From positions 558,001-622,000 of the forward strand of contig JAXMOG010000002.1 in NCBI GenBank assembly GCA_034670065.1: a stretch of 64,000 nt of DNA, read 5' to 3'. The translations under genes were made by a program, and so were the position numbers. The stretch is from Mesobacterium_A sp034670065 (GTDB lineage: Bacteria > Pseudomonadota > Alphaproteobacteria > Rhodobacterales > Rhodobacteraceae). Shown here in pieces: positions 40,835 to 49,600 of this stretch; position 1 is the stretch's first letter; every line of letters starts with the position of its first letter. The notes below the pieces were generated by a model. It was given only the letters and a program-made list of their open reading frames with translations, did not search any database and was not told the origin of the DNA.

Positions 40835-42650
40835 ATTCTTCCCTCCAATCGTGGGTTTCTTCAAAGACAGGCTGTTCTTCTTTGAACAGAACAAAATTCT
40901 CTAACACCAGAACATCCATGTTCGTACGCATGAAGCAGCGATACGCATCCTGAACGGTGCAGACGATGGGTTCGCCACGCACATTGAAGGAAGTGTTTAC
41001 AATCACCGGACACCCGGTTTGCGCGTCGAACGCAGAGATCAGATCGTGATAGTCTGGCTTGTCAACGCCATCGACGGTTTGCACCCTTGCGCTGTAGTCA
41101 ACATGCGTGACCGCCGGAATGCTGCTGCGGGGTTTGTTCACGATGTCCGTCAGGTCTTCGTAGTTGTCGATGACCTGATCCTGGCAAATTTCTTTGTTCA
41201 CGGGGGCGACCAGCAGCATATAGGGGCTATCGCCATCCATTTCGAACCAGTCTGAAACCTTGTCACGCAAGACCGCCGGTGCAAATGGCCGGAAGCTTTC
41301 ACGGAACTTGATTTTCAAATTCATAGCCGATTGCATTTCCGGGCTACGCGGATCGCCCAGAATGGAGCGTGCGCCCAAAGACCGTGGGCCGTATTCCATG
41401 CGTCCAACGCACCAGCCAACAACTTTCTTGTCCGCCAATGCAGCCGCAACCCGTTCTGCCCGCGCCGCATTGTCCATGCGGTAGGCGGGAAGATTGTTGA
41501 AATCCAAATAAGCGTCGATTTCTTCGTTGGTAATCTGTGGGCCAAGATAACTGCCGCTTTGGCGATCGCGCCCCGAAACGGTCGTTGCACGCGGAATGTC
41601 ATGTTTGTGGTGCGCGTAAAGCAGCGCAGCGCCCAACGCACCGCCTGCGTCACCCGCGGCCGGTTGAATCCAGATGTTGTCAAACAGGCCTGAACGCAAC
41701 AAGTGCCCATTGGCCACGCAGTTCAGTGCCACACCACCGGCCAAGCATAGGTTGCGGGCACCGGTTGTTTCCTTGACGTGCCGCGCCGTGTTCAGCACCG
41801 CTTCCTCCGTCACGGCCTGGATCGAAGCGGCCAAGTCCATTTCGCGCTTTGTGATCTGGCTTTCGCCTTCACGGGCAGGCCCGTCGAACAAATCGGCAAA
41901 GCGATCTGTTGTCATTCCGCCGCCGTCCAGATAGCCGAAATAGTCCATGTTCAAACGGAACGACCCATCTGCTTTCAGGTCGATCAAGTTGTCGCGAATG
42001 GCGTCCGCATAAACCGGCTGACCATAAGGGGCCAGTCCCATCAATTTGTATTCGCCGGAATTGACCTTGAAGCCGGTGAACGATGTAAACGCGCTGTAGA
42101 GCAGCCCCAAGGAATGCGGAAAGTGGATGTCCTGATCGATGCGAATGCGGTTCCCCTGACCGAAGCCCAGGGTGGTTGTGGCCCATTCCCCGACACCGTC
42201 GATCGTTAGAATGGCCGCTTCGTCAAACGGTGATGGGAAAAAGGCGCTGGCGGCGTGGCTTTGGTGATGTTCAGTGAAGGCAACCGGCACACCCTCCCCC
42301 AGCTCTGTGGCGATCAGCTGTGGCACGCGCATCTTGGCCGTAAGCAGACCGGGCGCGCTTTTCATCCACTGGTCCAGACCCTTTTCGCCGCTGAGCGCTA
42401 AGGTTTTGACAATTCGGTCCAGCGTCAGGACCGGATTGTCGTAAAATACGACAGAGCTGATCTCATCAGGTTCGATCATTGCCTCTTCGAGGCAATAGTT
42501 GATCGCGTTTACGGGAAAACGGCGGTCGTGTTTGACGCGGCTGAAACGCTCTTCTTGAGCCGCGGCAATGATTTCACCGTCTCGGATCAGGGCTGCGGCG
42601 CTGTCATGATACAACGCAGATAGCCCCAGAAAATATTTTGGTTCACTCAT
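40821..42650 (-). CDS. Carbamoyltransferase (NodU/CmcH/TobZ family)
   Basis: Enzyme of 609 residues that transfers a carbamoyl group from carbamoyl phosphate, via a carbamoyl-adenylate, to a hydroxyl of a sugar or other metabolite. The N-terminal Kae1-like domain shows LGLSALYHDSAAAL, EHHQSHAASAFFPSPFDEA (metal-binding His) and DGVGEWATTTLG. The C-terminal YrdC-like domain shows MEYGPRSLGARSILGDPRSP and NTSFNVRGEPIVCT. It lies in a three-gene unit with an SGNH hydrolase and a small protein, with no glycosyltransferases nearby. The acceptor is unknown. Confidence 0.92.
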   Translation of the reverse strand: MSEPKYFLGLSALYHDSAAALIRDGEIIAAAQEERFSRVKHDRRFPVNAINYCLEEAMIEPDEISSVVFYDNPVLTLDRIVKTLALSGEKGLDQWMKSAPGLLTAKMRVPQLIATELGEGVPVAFTEHHQSHAASAFFPSPFDEAAILTIDGVGEWATTTLGFGQGNRIRIDQDIHFPHSLGLLYSAFTSFTGFKVNSGEYKLMGLAPYGQPVYADAIRDNLIDLKADGSFRLNMDYFGYLDGGGMTTDRFADLFDGPAREGESQITKREMDLAASIQAVTEEAVLNTARHVKETTGARNLCLAGGVALNCVANGHLLRSGLFDNIWIQPAAGDAGGALGAALLYAHHKHDIPRATTVSGRDRQSGSYLGPQITNEEIDAYLDFNNLPAYRMDNAARAERVAAALADKKVVGWCVGRMEYGPRSLGARSILGDPRSPEMQSAMNLKIKFRESFRPFAPAVLRDKVSDWFEMDGDSPYMLLVAPVNKEICQDQVIDNYEDLTDIVNKPRSSIPAVTHVDYSARVQTVDGVDKPDYHDLISAFDAQTGCPVIVNTSFNVRGEPIVCTVQDAYRCFMRTNMDVLVLENFVLFKEEQPVFEETHDWREEFELD

Positions 42651-43672
42651 TCAGCACTCATTACAAAAGGCGCAGTTGAGGTTGCGGAAAGCGCGGCCTC
42701 AACCTGCGGGGTCAACAACTCTGCAATGGCGGCATGTCCGGCCACTGTCGGATGTTCATCATTCGGAAAACGCAGGCTTCCCGGATCTTGCGCATGCTTC
42801 CGTTGCAAGCCCGTCAAAAGGTCCGCGAAAGGCACGTTGGTTTCTGCCGCCAGTTCGGAAAACCGCCGACGGTAAGGTTCTGACCGCATATTCCCATAAA
42901 TATGCTCAAAGGTGGGGATCGGCGCCAGAAGAACAGGAGCCTTCGCTTCATCTATCCAACGGGTCAGAATGGCCCGCATCAATTGCCAACCCGGATGATC
43001 CGCTCTGTTGTATTCCATTGGATAAGCCAGGCGCCGCACGCGCTGTGACCAAGATCGTAGGCCCGGAAACTGTGAGTTTGCGCGCGACATGGCTTGCCGT
43101 GCCAAGGCTCGCATCGTGCCAACTGAACCTGCCTCTTCGTCGTTGTTGGACGCGGGGGTATGCCCTTTGGGAACCGGAGAGTTGTGCAGCGTTAGTTCGC
43201 CACCATCAATCGAAAAATAGGGCTTTGGCAGCATCGCCATTTCGCCAGACATTCCAGAATGGATCAGGCGGGCGTCTTGAAGGTTGCGGCGGATGTTATC
43301 AACCATGGGGCACAACACCAGCAAATCATACGACATGTCCTTGGTGCACTCGCGGAACGCCAGATACTGCTGATCCGTGCCAGAACTGGGAAGGCCAAAA
43401 TTGTAAACTTCCAGATCTTGCCCTTGCTTTTCCAGCAGATCGGAAAACCTCTTGCCGTTGCTGACGCCATCACCGGCCGTATTGGAATCTCCAAATACCA
43501 ACACCCGGCGTTTGCCCGGCGTTGGTGCATTTCGGAACGGACGGTCATTGCGAAACCCTTGCGCGTTGGCGCGCACAAGGTAGCCGCCACCTTCATGGCG
43601 CACACGTCCCTTTATGTTCGGGACAAACCGGTACCCAATGACGGGATCATGTTGAAACAGATTACGAGACAT
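42647..43672 (-). CDS. SGNH/GDSL-family hydrolase
   Basis: Protein of 341 residues with the SGNH block I motif VLVFGDSNTAGDGV (serine nucleophile at about residue 63), later GLPSSGTDQQ and the C-terminal catalytic Asp-x2-His in NDEHPTVAGHAAI. These are esterases or acyltransferases of lipids and polysaccharides. No signal peptide is seen, so it probably acts in the cytoplasm. Its stop overlaps the carbamoyltransferase ATG by 4 bases, which implies joint work on one product, perhaps a surface glycan or small molecule. Confidence 0.85.
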   Translation of the reverse strand: MSRNLFQHDPVIGYRFVPNIKGRVRHEGGGYLVRANAQGFRNDRPFRNAPTPGKRRVLVFGDSNTAGDGVSNGKRFSDLLEKQGQDLEVYNFGLPSSGTDQQYLAFRECTKDMSYDLLVLCPMVDNIRRNLQDARLIHSGMSGEMAMLPKPYFSIDGGELTLHNSPVPKGHTPASNNDEEAGSVGTMRALARQAMSRANSQFPGLRSWSQRVRRLAYPMEYNRADHPGWQLMRAILTRWIDEAKAPVLLAPIPTFEHIYGNMRSEPYRRRFSELAAETNVPFADLLTGLQRKHAQDPGSLRFPNDEHPTVAGHAAIAELLTPQVEAALSATSTAPFVMSAE

Positions 43673-43808
43673 GTGCCGCTACCACAGCTGACACGTCAGT
43701 CTCACTGCATTCTTCGCTCCGCGCGCGGTTGGGCGATGGAATGGATTTCAAAAAATTCAAACAAACGAAAAGCGATTGCATACGAAAATACCAAATGACC
43801 CAAACAAC

Positions 43809-43827
43809 GCATGCCGCAATGGCATGC
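43809..43827. promoter_or_regulatory. Inverted repeat upstream of the SGNH-carbamoyltransferase operon
   Basis: GCATGCC-GCAAT-GGCATGC is a perfect 7-bp inverted repeat about 140 bases upstream of the SGNH start codon. It could be an operator. No regulator is assigned. Confidence 0.35.
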
Positions 43828-43932
43828 AACCCTGATAATAGGGTGAAAGGTAGGACTTGGGTGCTGGGAATTCTAGTTTACAGACGCCATTTCTCGAAAA
43901 TTTGCGTCATAGATGTGCATTTAGACGAAAAA

Positions 43933-43955
43933 GCCGCCCTGTTTGACAGGGCGGC
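43933..43955 (-). terminator. Intrinsic terminator of the LysR gene
   Basis: GCCGCCCTG / CAGGGCGGC, a perfect 9-bp stem with a 5-base loop, is followed on the minus strand by TTTTTCGTCTAAA. It starts 27 bases after the LysR stop. Confidence 0.85.
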
Positions 43956-43982
43956 AGTTGAGGTGCGCTTGGGAAAATTCAT

Positions 43983-44888
43983 CTACCAGTTGTTTGGGCC
44001 TTTTTCGGCAAAAACATGGACAAGAAAGTCAATGAATGCTCGAACTTTCGGCTGGGTGAAACGACCCGGCGGATAGACAGCATAAATACCTTGAGTTTCG
44101 ACAGGCAAATCAGGAATGGCATCTTCAACCAACCCTGCCTTCATCGCGTCTGCATAAAGGTAGGATGGCAAGTTCGCGATCCCCAGTCCAGCAATACAGG
44201 CGTTCAACAGTGACTGACCGTCATTAACAGAAAGCCACCCGGCTGTTCGGACCTGACGTTTTTCGCCGGATGGCGCCGTCACTTTCCAAACATTTCCGCT
44301 GGCTTGGTTTGAATAATGCAGCAGCTTGTGTTCGTTCAGATCATCAATTCGCTCTGGTCGCCCAAACTTTTCGAAATAGGCGGGCGATGCGATCATTCGT
44401 TTTGTAGTCTCGGTCAGCTTGCGGGCGCGCAAGGTGCTGTCTTCCAGCTCCCCGATGCGCACGGCCATATCAAAGCCTTCCGAAATCAGTTCCACATATC
44501 GGTTGTTCAGCACCATATTCACGGTGATGTCCGGAAATTCCGCTAGGAACTCGCCCAAAACCGGGCTCAGGTGGTTGACGCCAAAGTCTGTCGCCACACT
44601 GATACGCAACAGACCCGAAGGGGCTGACTGCATAGATGTTACAAGCGCATCTGCTTCGCCGGCGTCGTTCAAAACACGCCGTGCTCGATCATAGTAGGCG
44701 AGGCCAATTTCCGTCGGGCTGACACGGCGAGTGGTCCGGTTCAGCAAACGGGCACCTAGACGCGCCTCCAACGAAGACACGTGTTTCGATACGGCTGATT
44801 TAGATATTCCCATCTTCTTCGCCGCGTCGGTGAACCCCCCTTGATCAACGACCGTGGCAAACGCCTCCATCTCGGTCAATCGGTCCAT
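43983..44888 (-). CDS. LysR-family regulator (CrgA/DsdC-like group)
   Basis: LysR regulator of 301 residues: an N-terminal helix-turn-helix (GGFTDAAKKMGISKSAVSKHVSSLE) and an effector domain (GLLRISVATDFGVNHLSPVL, MAVRIGELEDSTLRARKL) of the group that often controls neighbouring oxidoreductases or exporters. None adjoins it here: its neighbours are an XRE-cupin regulator and an intergenic region. Target and effector are unknown. Confidence 0.9.
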   Translation of the reverse strand: MDRLTEMEAFATVVDQGGFTDAAKKMGISKSAVSKHVSSLEARLGARLLNRTTRRVSPTEIGLAYYDRARRVLNDAGEADALVTSMQSAPSGLLRISVATDFGVNHLSPVLGEFLAEFPDITVNMVLNNRYVELISEGFDMAVRIGELEDSTLRARKLTETTKRMIASPAYFEKFGRPERIDDLNEHKLLHYSNQASGNVWKVTAPSGEKRQVRTAGWLSVNDGQSLLNACIAGLGIANLPSYLYADAMKAGLVEDAIPDLPVETQGIYAVYPPGRFTQPKVRAFIDFLVHVFAEKGPNNW

Positions 44889-45109
44889 TGCATACCCTCA
44901 ACTTACGTTTTTGCGAGGATCAGCTATCAACTGGAATTCAGGCAGGACTACGGCGTTGCCCGGACAATACCGCGGTAAAAGCAAGCAGTGTGTTTGTCAT
45001 CGAAACAGAGAAACGGTGTGTTTTGGGTCTGATAAACGCAGTTCTGGCGGGAAAACTACTTCAGTTGGATGGTCTTGTTTTTGGTGTATTATCTTTGTTT
45101 TACAGTTGT

Positions 45110-45661
45110 TTAGCGTGATATTGAGGTCACGGTGAACGTCGTGCCTGTTTTCCCGGCAACCAATGTACGCGGGCGATCTGCGGGGTATTTTGCAATTTCA
45201 CCAACTGACAGGCTGCGCGAAACATTGCCAATCTCTAATGTCACGGCCCCCTTGCGGACGACCAACCATTCAAACGACGTATTTGGGGTTGCCGGGCATG
45301 TCAGCGTTGCTTTTTTGGGAAGGGTCATGTCGCAGACCTGGACAGACGGATCGATCGCGCCGGGTGCCAGATTGGTTCGAGCGACGCCGTTAGTGTCATC
45401 TACCTGCGGTGAAACTGTGAAAACTTCGACAAGATCCGATGTCTCAGGGGCCAGCAGGTCTGGCAGCGGCATGTCCAGTGCGCGGGTCAGGTGCCAAAGA
45501 GTGGTTAATGTGGGGCTGGAAGTCCCGCGTTCGATTTGGCTAACCATTGACCGCGATACGCCCGAAACTTTTGCGACCGCTTCCAAGGATAGCCCCAAGT
45601 CGCGCCTGGCTGCACGCAATCGGCGTGGCAACCTATCCAGCATTTGCTCAACGTCGTTCAT
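45110..45661 (-). CDS. XRE-family regulator with C-terminal cupin domain
   Basis: Regulator of 183 residues: a helix-turn-helix (LGLSLEAVAKVSGVSRSMVSQIERG, about residues 20-45) and a cupin sensor (FEWLVVRKGAVTLEIGNVSRSLSVGEIAKYPADRPRTL). Such proteins (PuuR/SutR-like) respond to small metabolites such as polyamines or amino acids. I use the ATG at 45661; the frame extends about 14 codons further upstream. It follows flgD by 42 bases on the same strand but is not a flagellar gene by family. Confidence 0.87.
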   Translation of the reverse strand: MNDVEQMLDRLPRRLRAARRDLGLSLEAVAKVSGVSRSMVSQIERGTSSPTLTTLWHLTRALDMPLPDLLAPETSDLVEVFTVSPQVDDTNGVARTNLAPGAIDPSVQVCDMTLPKKATLTCPATPNTSFEWLVVRKGAVTLEIGNVSRSLSVGEIAKYPADRPRTLVAGKTGTTFTVTSISR

Positions 45662-45703
45662 GCAGGGACAGCGCCATGAAACGTCGCGCAGGTCAATAGT
45701 CAC

Positions 45704-46393
45704 CTACCCTGAAATTGCGGATGATGATCGCAAACCAACAACCTGATCCGAAGAGACAGACATACCATTTTCAAGCAATACATTTGTTCCATTGGCACCT
45801 GGGCGCAATTCCGTGATCTTGGAATAGTGTGCCACTTTTTGGCGATGTGTGCTGCCGTCTTCAAAAACGGTATCCATGAAAAATTTGTACTGGCCAATTG
45901 CGAGGTTTGCGCCGGTTTCGTCCGTCCCAGACCAAATCAAAGAAGTTTGCGAGGGATCAATCGGCAGGCTTTGCACCTCAGTTCCGAAAGCATTTTCGAC
46001 AATCAGTCTGGCGGAAACCGCCGTTTCATTTGCGTCGAAACTTAGTTCAATAGGCGTTCCTAAATACGTGGTGGCACCGGTCACGCGTGCCTCTTGCCCC
46101 AGCAAACCGGCAGCTTCGAAGACTGATTGGTTGCCTGATACTCCTGCGCCGACGAGCTTTTCTAACAGATTATTGGTCAGAACCTGCTGTTCCAAAGAGG
46201 AAAAGGTTGCAAGTTGGGTCGCAAACTGTGTCGTGTCAGCGGGGTTCAATGGGTCTTGGTTGCGCATCTGTGCCGTCAACATCTTCAAGAAAGTATCGAA
46301 ATCGGATGACAGGGCTGATGCACTCTTGGTCTCGTCAAGTGTCGTCGCAGCCTTCGTTATCCCGGTTTGAGTGGCTTGCGTTTCGCTGATCAT
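45704..46393 (-). CDS. flgD: Flagellar hook assembly protein FlgD
   Basis: Hook-capping protein of 229 residues, needed to polymerise hook subunits. The N-terminal signature DFDTFLKMLTAQMRNQDPLNPADTTQFATQLATFSSLEQQ (about residues 30-70) is diagnostic, and a beta-rich FlgD Ig/Tudor-like region follows. The start overlaps the fliK stop by 4 bases. The gene for the hook protein itself (flgE) is not in the window. Confidence 0.95.
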   Translation of the reverse strand: MISETQATQTGITKAATTLDETKSASALSSDFDTFLKMLTAQMRNQDPLNPADTTQFATQLATFSSLEQQVLTNNLLEKLVGAGVSGNQSVFEAAGLLGQEARVTGATTYLGTPIELSFDANETAVSARLIVENAFGTEVQSLPIDPSQTSLIWSGTDETGANLAIGQYKFFMDTVFEDGSTHRQKVAHYSKITELRPGANGTNVLLENGMSVSSDQVVGLRSSSAISG

Positions 46394-48816
46394 AGCCGAA
46401 TGTCCATTTTTTCGTTGTCGTTGGAAGGGTGCACGGTCTGTGTATGTTCCTTTGTAGAAGGTGGCTCTTCTTGTGGGCCTGATGGGAAGGCGCCTTGCGG
46501 CGCAGGCGTCCGTGTCTGATGAGGGGCCCCGCCATTAGAATGCTGCCCTGCGCTTCGGTCCGAACTGTTGGAGAGATCGACAGATACGCGTTCGAACCCC
46601 ATCCGTTCCAGTTCTTGCGTTAGAGGAGAGAGATGCCGGTGCAACAAGTCCACTGTATCACTGCGGTCGGCGATAACACTTAGGTGCAAGCCGCGCCCAT
46701 CTTGAACGATGTTCATGGTGACAGCGCCCAATTCCTCGGGCGACAGCTGAACGCGCACAGTTCCTTGGCTGACCCGAGTGACAACCGTTGCCAGTTGATC
46801 GGTTAGGTTCATCGGTTGTCCGGGCAGTGGCCCATGCACCATTCTGGGCACCTCAGTGTTCGGGGCGGACGATGCTGTTAGCCCGGCGGCGGCGTGAGAC
46901 GTCCCTTGCATTTGGTGCACTGCTGTTGGGGGGGCACCAATGCCCTCTGTTACGGCGATTGGGATCGGCTCGGATTTTTGAGTGCCGTTGGAACTCTTTT
47001 CGGAAGGCGTGAAGAGGTGCGTTGCCGGAATATGGTGAATGGTCCGAACATTACGAGTGGGCTTCTCGGACGCACCCGGTGGGCGACCGGGGTCTGTTTC
47101 TTGAACCGTGCGCCCCTCTCCGGCGGCTGGCCTATCAACATAATTCGAAGGGTTGAAAAGGGGGCGTGGCTTTGGCCGGACTCTGTTGATTTCGACCAAA
47201 GTTGCGTCCTCTTCTCTGGTATTCAAAGGAACAACAGCTTCAGGTTTCTGGACGTTTTTGGGAGCGAGGGTTTTTGAATTTACAGACGCTTCATGATGCA
47301 CCTTGCGAATTTCGTTTGCCGCCGGCGGCATTTGAGGGACGTTGAGCGCTGGGGGTTTCTTTGGTGATTGCGGGGCAAGGGAAATTGGCTTTGGCGGAAC
47401 AGAAGAATGGGTTTGAACAGGCATATCTGCGTGTCGCGATGCCGAGGATTTGACGTTTTCCTCTGTCGACCTGATCTCGATCTGAGCTTGCGCGCCGCCT
47501 AAGGCGGGGGACGCCGAAATCGATGCAGGCGATGTCGTTTTCGGCTGGCCTGGTTGCGTGAATTGACCATTCACGCGGTCAATAGCGAAAGGCGCAGGCT
47601 GGCCGTTTGCCTGCCGCATCGATGTGTCGTTTGCAGCGAAAGGAAGACGCACCCTGCCTTGGTTTGGTTCTGGCTCAGCATGCGCGTCGGGACGAACCGC
47701 AGGTCGCGTTTCAACCGTTACATCCTGTGAAGGCAGTGCAGCTTTGGGTGTTGGCTGTTTCGGGGCGCGGAGAGGGTCCTTCTCAAGGCGAATACTGGGC
47801 TTTGTTTCAATCGGTGTTGGAGAAGGCATCTGTTGTATCAATTCATGCTGAAGCACCACAGGGGGCGTCCTCGCGCCGTTTCGGGTTGCAGCCGAATTTG
47901 TACGATCAACGGCTCCCAAGCCTTGCCGCTTGACCGGCTCATCCGCGGGGGAGGGCGCCTGAAACTTCTTTGGAGTGGAGGCGACTTCTTGCCTTGGAGC
48001 TTGCCCGTGATTCCCTCTCGGCTCGTTTACTTCACCATTCGTTCCATGATTCTCAGGCGCGTGAGATTTCGGCGATGGCGCGGGAAACAGCGGCGTTGGA
48101 GTGACGTTACTTCGTTTGTCGAGAACCACCTTTACGGTCGGTTTAGGCACTCCGTCGTTTTGGACCGACAAGGCAGCAACCGGTGAAACCGTCGGGACGA
48201 AATGGGCGTTGATCGTTTGGGCGGAGAGTTGCGACATTGGTTGAACTTTGACGTCAACGCTGCCCTGATCTGGCGAAGATATTTCCGCGCCGGATGCTTG
48301 CATTGCCCGGGGTAAGGTGTGGGATGTTGTCCTACCCGCTTCAGAAGATACGTTTTTCAGATCGTCTGTGGGAATGTGCTCAAGGGGGTCCTTTTCAACT
48401 TCAAATGCGTGTGACAGGGCTTCTTGGTTTTCGCTGTCAGGCCATTCACTCTTGAGGGTGCTACCTGAATAATGGACATTTTTGCCATTTTCGTCTGCCT
48501 GCGGAAGATGCGTTTCCAATTCAGATGTTTCGTCCTGAGAAACGCGAAGTTCGTGTTCCTCGTTCAAAACAGTGTTTTCCGCGCCGGTCTGGCTTTCAGG
48601 AGCAGTGAGTGGCGGTTGCTTGCTGCGCCCTTCTTGTGCGTCGTGGTCTGCTCCTAAAAAAACATCGATGAACAAGGCGGCTGTCTTCGAGTCGCCATCG
48701 ACCGGTTCAGCAGGCTCGACTGACGCATCCATCCGAGGAGAAAGCAGCGCGCTGCTTTTGCCAGCGGATAGGAAGTCCAAAATTAATCCATTCATAACCT
48801 GCCCCGTCTTAGTCAA
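46390..48816 (-). CDS. fliK: Flagellar hook-length control protein FliK
   Basis: Protein of 808 residues that measures hook length and switches export specificity. Most of it is low-complexity, rich in Pro, Ala, Thr and Ser, as in a molecular ruler. The conserved C-terminal hook domain lies at about residues 690-765 (GTVRVQLSPEELGAVTMNIV ... LERMGFERVSVDLS). It is longer than the enteric protein (about 400 residues), as is common in alphaproteobacteria. It is divergent from the flgJ-like gene with only 34 bases between start codons. Confidence 0.92.
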   Translation of the reverse strand: MTKTGQVMNGLILDFLSAGKSSALLSPRMDASVEPAEPVDGDSKTAALFIDVFLGADHDAQEGRSKQPPLTAPESQTGAENTVLNEEHELRVSQDETSELETHLPQADENGKNVHYSGSTLKSEWPDSENQEALSHAFEVEKDPLEHIPTDDLKNVSSEAGRTTSHTLPRAMQASGAEISSPDQGSVDVKVQPMSQLSAQTINAHFVPTVSPVAALSVQNDGVPKPTVKVVLDKRSNVTPTPLFPAPSPKSHAPENHGTNGEVNEPRGNHGQAPRQEVASTPKKFQAPSPADEPVKRQGLGAVDRTNSAATRNGARTPPVVLQHELIQQMPSPTPIETKPSIRLEKDPLRAPKQPTPKAALPSQDVTVETRPAVRPDAHAEPEPNQGRVRLPFAANDTSMRQANGQPAPFAIDRVNGQFTQPGQPKTTSPASISASPALGGAQAQIEIRSTEENVKSSASRHADMPVQTHSSVPPKPISLAPQSPKKPPALNVPQMPPAANEIRKVHHEASVNSKTLAPKNVQKPEAVVPLNTREEDATLVEINRVRPKPRPLFNPSNYVDRPAAGEGRTVQETDPGRPPGASEKPTRNVRTIHHIPATHLFTPSEKSSNGTQKSEPIPIAVTEGIGAPPTAVHQMQGTSHAAAGLTASSAPNTEVPRMVHGPLPGQPMNLTDQLATVVTRVSQGTVRVQLSPEELGAVTMNIVQDGRGLHLSVIADRSDTVDLLHRHLSPLTQELERMGFERVSVDLSNSSDRSAGQHSNGGAPHQTRTPAPQGAFPSGPQEEPPSTKEHTQTVHPSNDNEKMDIRL

Positions 48817-48850
48817 CGTGCAGGCTTTTTAAGAACACAGGAGTTAAAGA

Positions 48851-49123
48851 ATGATGGAGCTCTCCAGCCTTGGCCTTTCTCTGCCGCGTGACGCGCATGC
48901 GCCGCCCACCGGCACGACTTCAGGGGATGTCGCCCGTCCATTGTTCGCCGCGTACATGTCGGAAATGTTGAAATACACTGGAGTAGAGAAGGTCTTCGGC
49001 GACACTGGGTATTCGGCGGGGCTTAGCTTTGTGGCGACCAACGCGATAGCGGATCAGTTGGCAAGGCCGGGCGTTGCGCTGTACGACCATTGGCTGGCAC
49101 AGTTCGCGGGTCATTCAAAATGA
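48851..49123 (+). CDS. flgJ: Rod-binding protein, FlgJ N-terminal domain type
   Basis: Protein of 90 residues made only of the rod-binding domain (RPLFAAYMSEMLKYTGVEKVFGDTGYSAGLSFVATNAIADQLA). Enteric FlgJ adds a muramidase; the short form is usual in alphaproteobacteria, where a separate enzyme opens the peptidoglycan. It should act as a scaffold for rod assembly. It overlaps the next gene as ATGA. Confidence 0.82.
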   Translation: MMELSSLGLSLPRDAHAPPTGTTSGDVARPLFAAYMSEMLKYTGVEKVFGDTGYSAGLSFVATNAIADQLARPGVALYDHWLAQFAGHSK

Positions 49124-49413
49124 GTGAGTTAAAATCCCTGCTTGGTCGGATTGAGGCGCAAAAAGCTGAGCTGCTAAGTGGTCGGTGCCCAGAATTGGAA
49201 ATTGATGCCTTGCTACTGCGCGCACGGCGGGCGGGCGAGGATCAGTCGGTTCAAAAGCATGAGATAGAGCAGTTGCGAACCGCCAGTTCGGAACTTTCGG
49301 GTCTGTTGTCGGCCTTCTTGGCAGGGTTTGTGCGTCGCCGGGGGCAATTAAAGCGCGATCCTTTTGCAAAAGACACTTCCAGCGTTGCCCCGACGCTAAA
49401 TAGAAAATTTTGA
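49120..49413 (+). CDS. Coiled-coil protein of flagellar cluster, possibly FlgN-like
   Basis: Protein of 97 residues with long helices (ELKSLLGRIEAQKAELLSGR, EIEQLRTASSELSGLLSAFLAGFV) and no signal peptide. Size, helical character and position between the flgJ-like gene and flagellin suggest an export chaperone such as FlgN. I see no decisive motif, so the function stays open. The start overlaps the upstream stop as ATGA. Confidence 0.65.
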   Translation: MSELKSLLGRIEAQKAELLSGRCPELEIDALLLRARRAGEDQSVQKHEIEQLRTASSELSGLLSAFLAGFVRRRGQLKRDPFAKDTSSVAPTLNRKF

Positions 49414-49481
49414 AATTGTTCCTTTCGACAGATTTGGCGGCATTAAAGAATTGTTCAGGCGGCGCACATAGCTTGCACGGG

Positions 49482-49580
49482 CATCCTCGGATGGCGCGAC
49501 CCGCGTTCAGGTCGCACGGGCAGAAAGTCTTTCAATGGGCCCAAAAGGGCGAACAGAGACATGCCGCACCAAATAGGTGC
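49482..49580 (+). promoter_or_regulatory. Structured 5' leader of flagellin mRNA
   Basis: Four short perfect hairpins follow each other: CATCC/GGATG (49482-49493), GCGACC/GGTCGC (49496-49515), GCCC/GGGC (49539-49550) and GCACC/GGTGC (49566-49580). The last ends 7 bases before the AAGGAG ribosome site (49588-49593). In Caulobacter FlbT acts on the flagellin mRNA leader, and flbT is encoded 1.7 kb downstream, so a similar control is inferred. Confidence 0.45.
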
Positions 49581-49600
49581 GCCAATGAAGGAGCAAAATC

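Larger units (their letters stand above)
43673..43982. other. Intergenic region between the SGNH and LysR genes
   Basis: A 310-base region without a supported gene. It holds the SGNH-operon promoter, a perfect inverted repeat at 43809-43827 and the LysR-gene terminator at 43933-43955. Confidence 0.55.

Noticed and set aside
47607..48186. Plus-strand frames of 75-117 codons antisense to fliK
   Set aside because: The fliK repeat-like, Pro/Ala-rich region leaves antisense frames open by chance. None has a family or a start signal.
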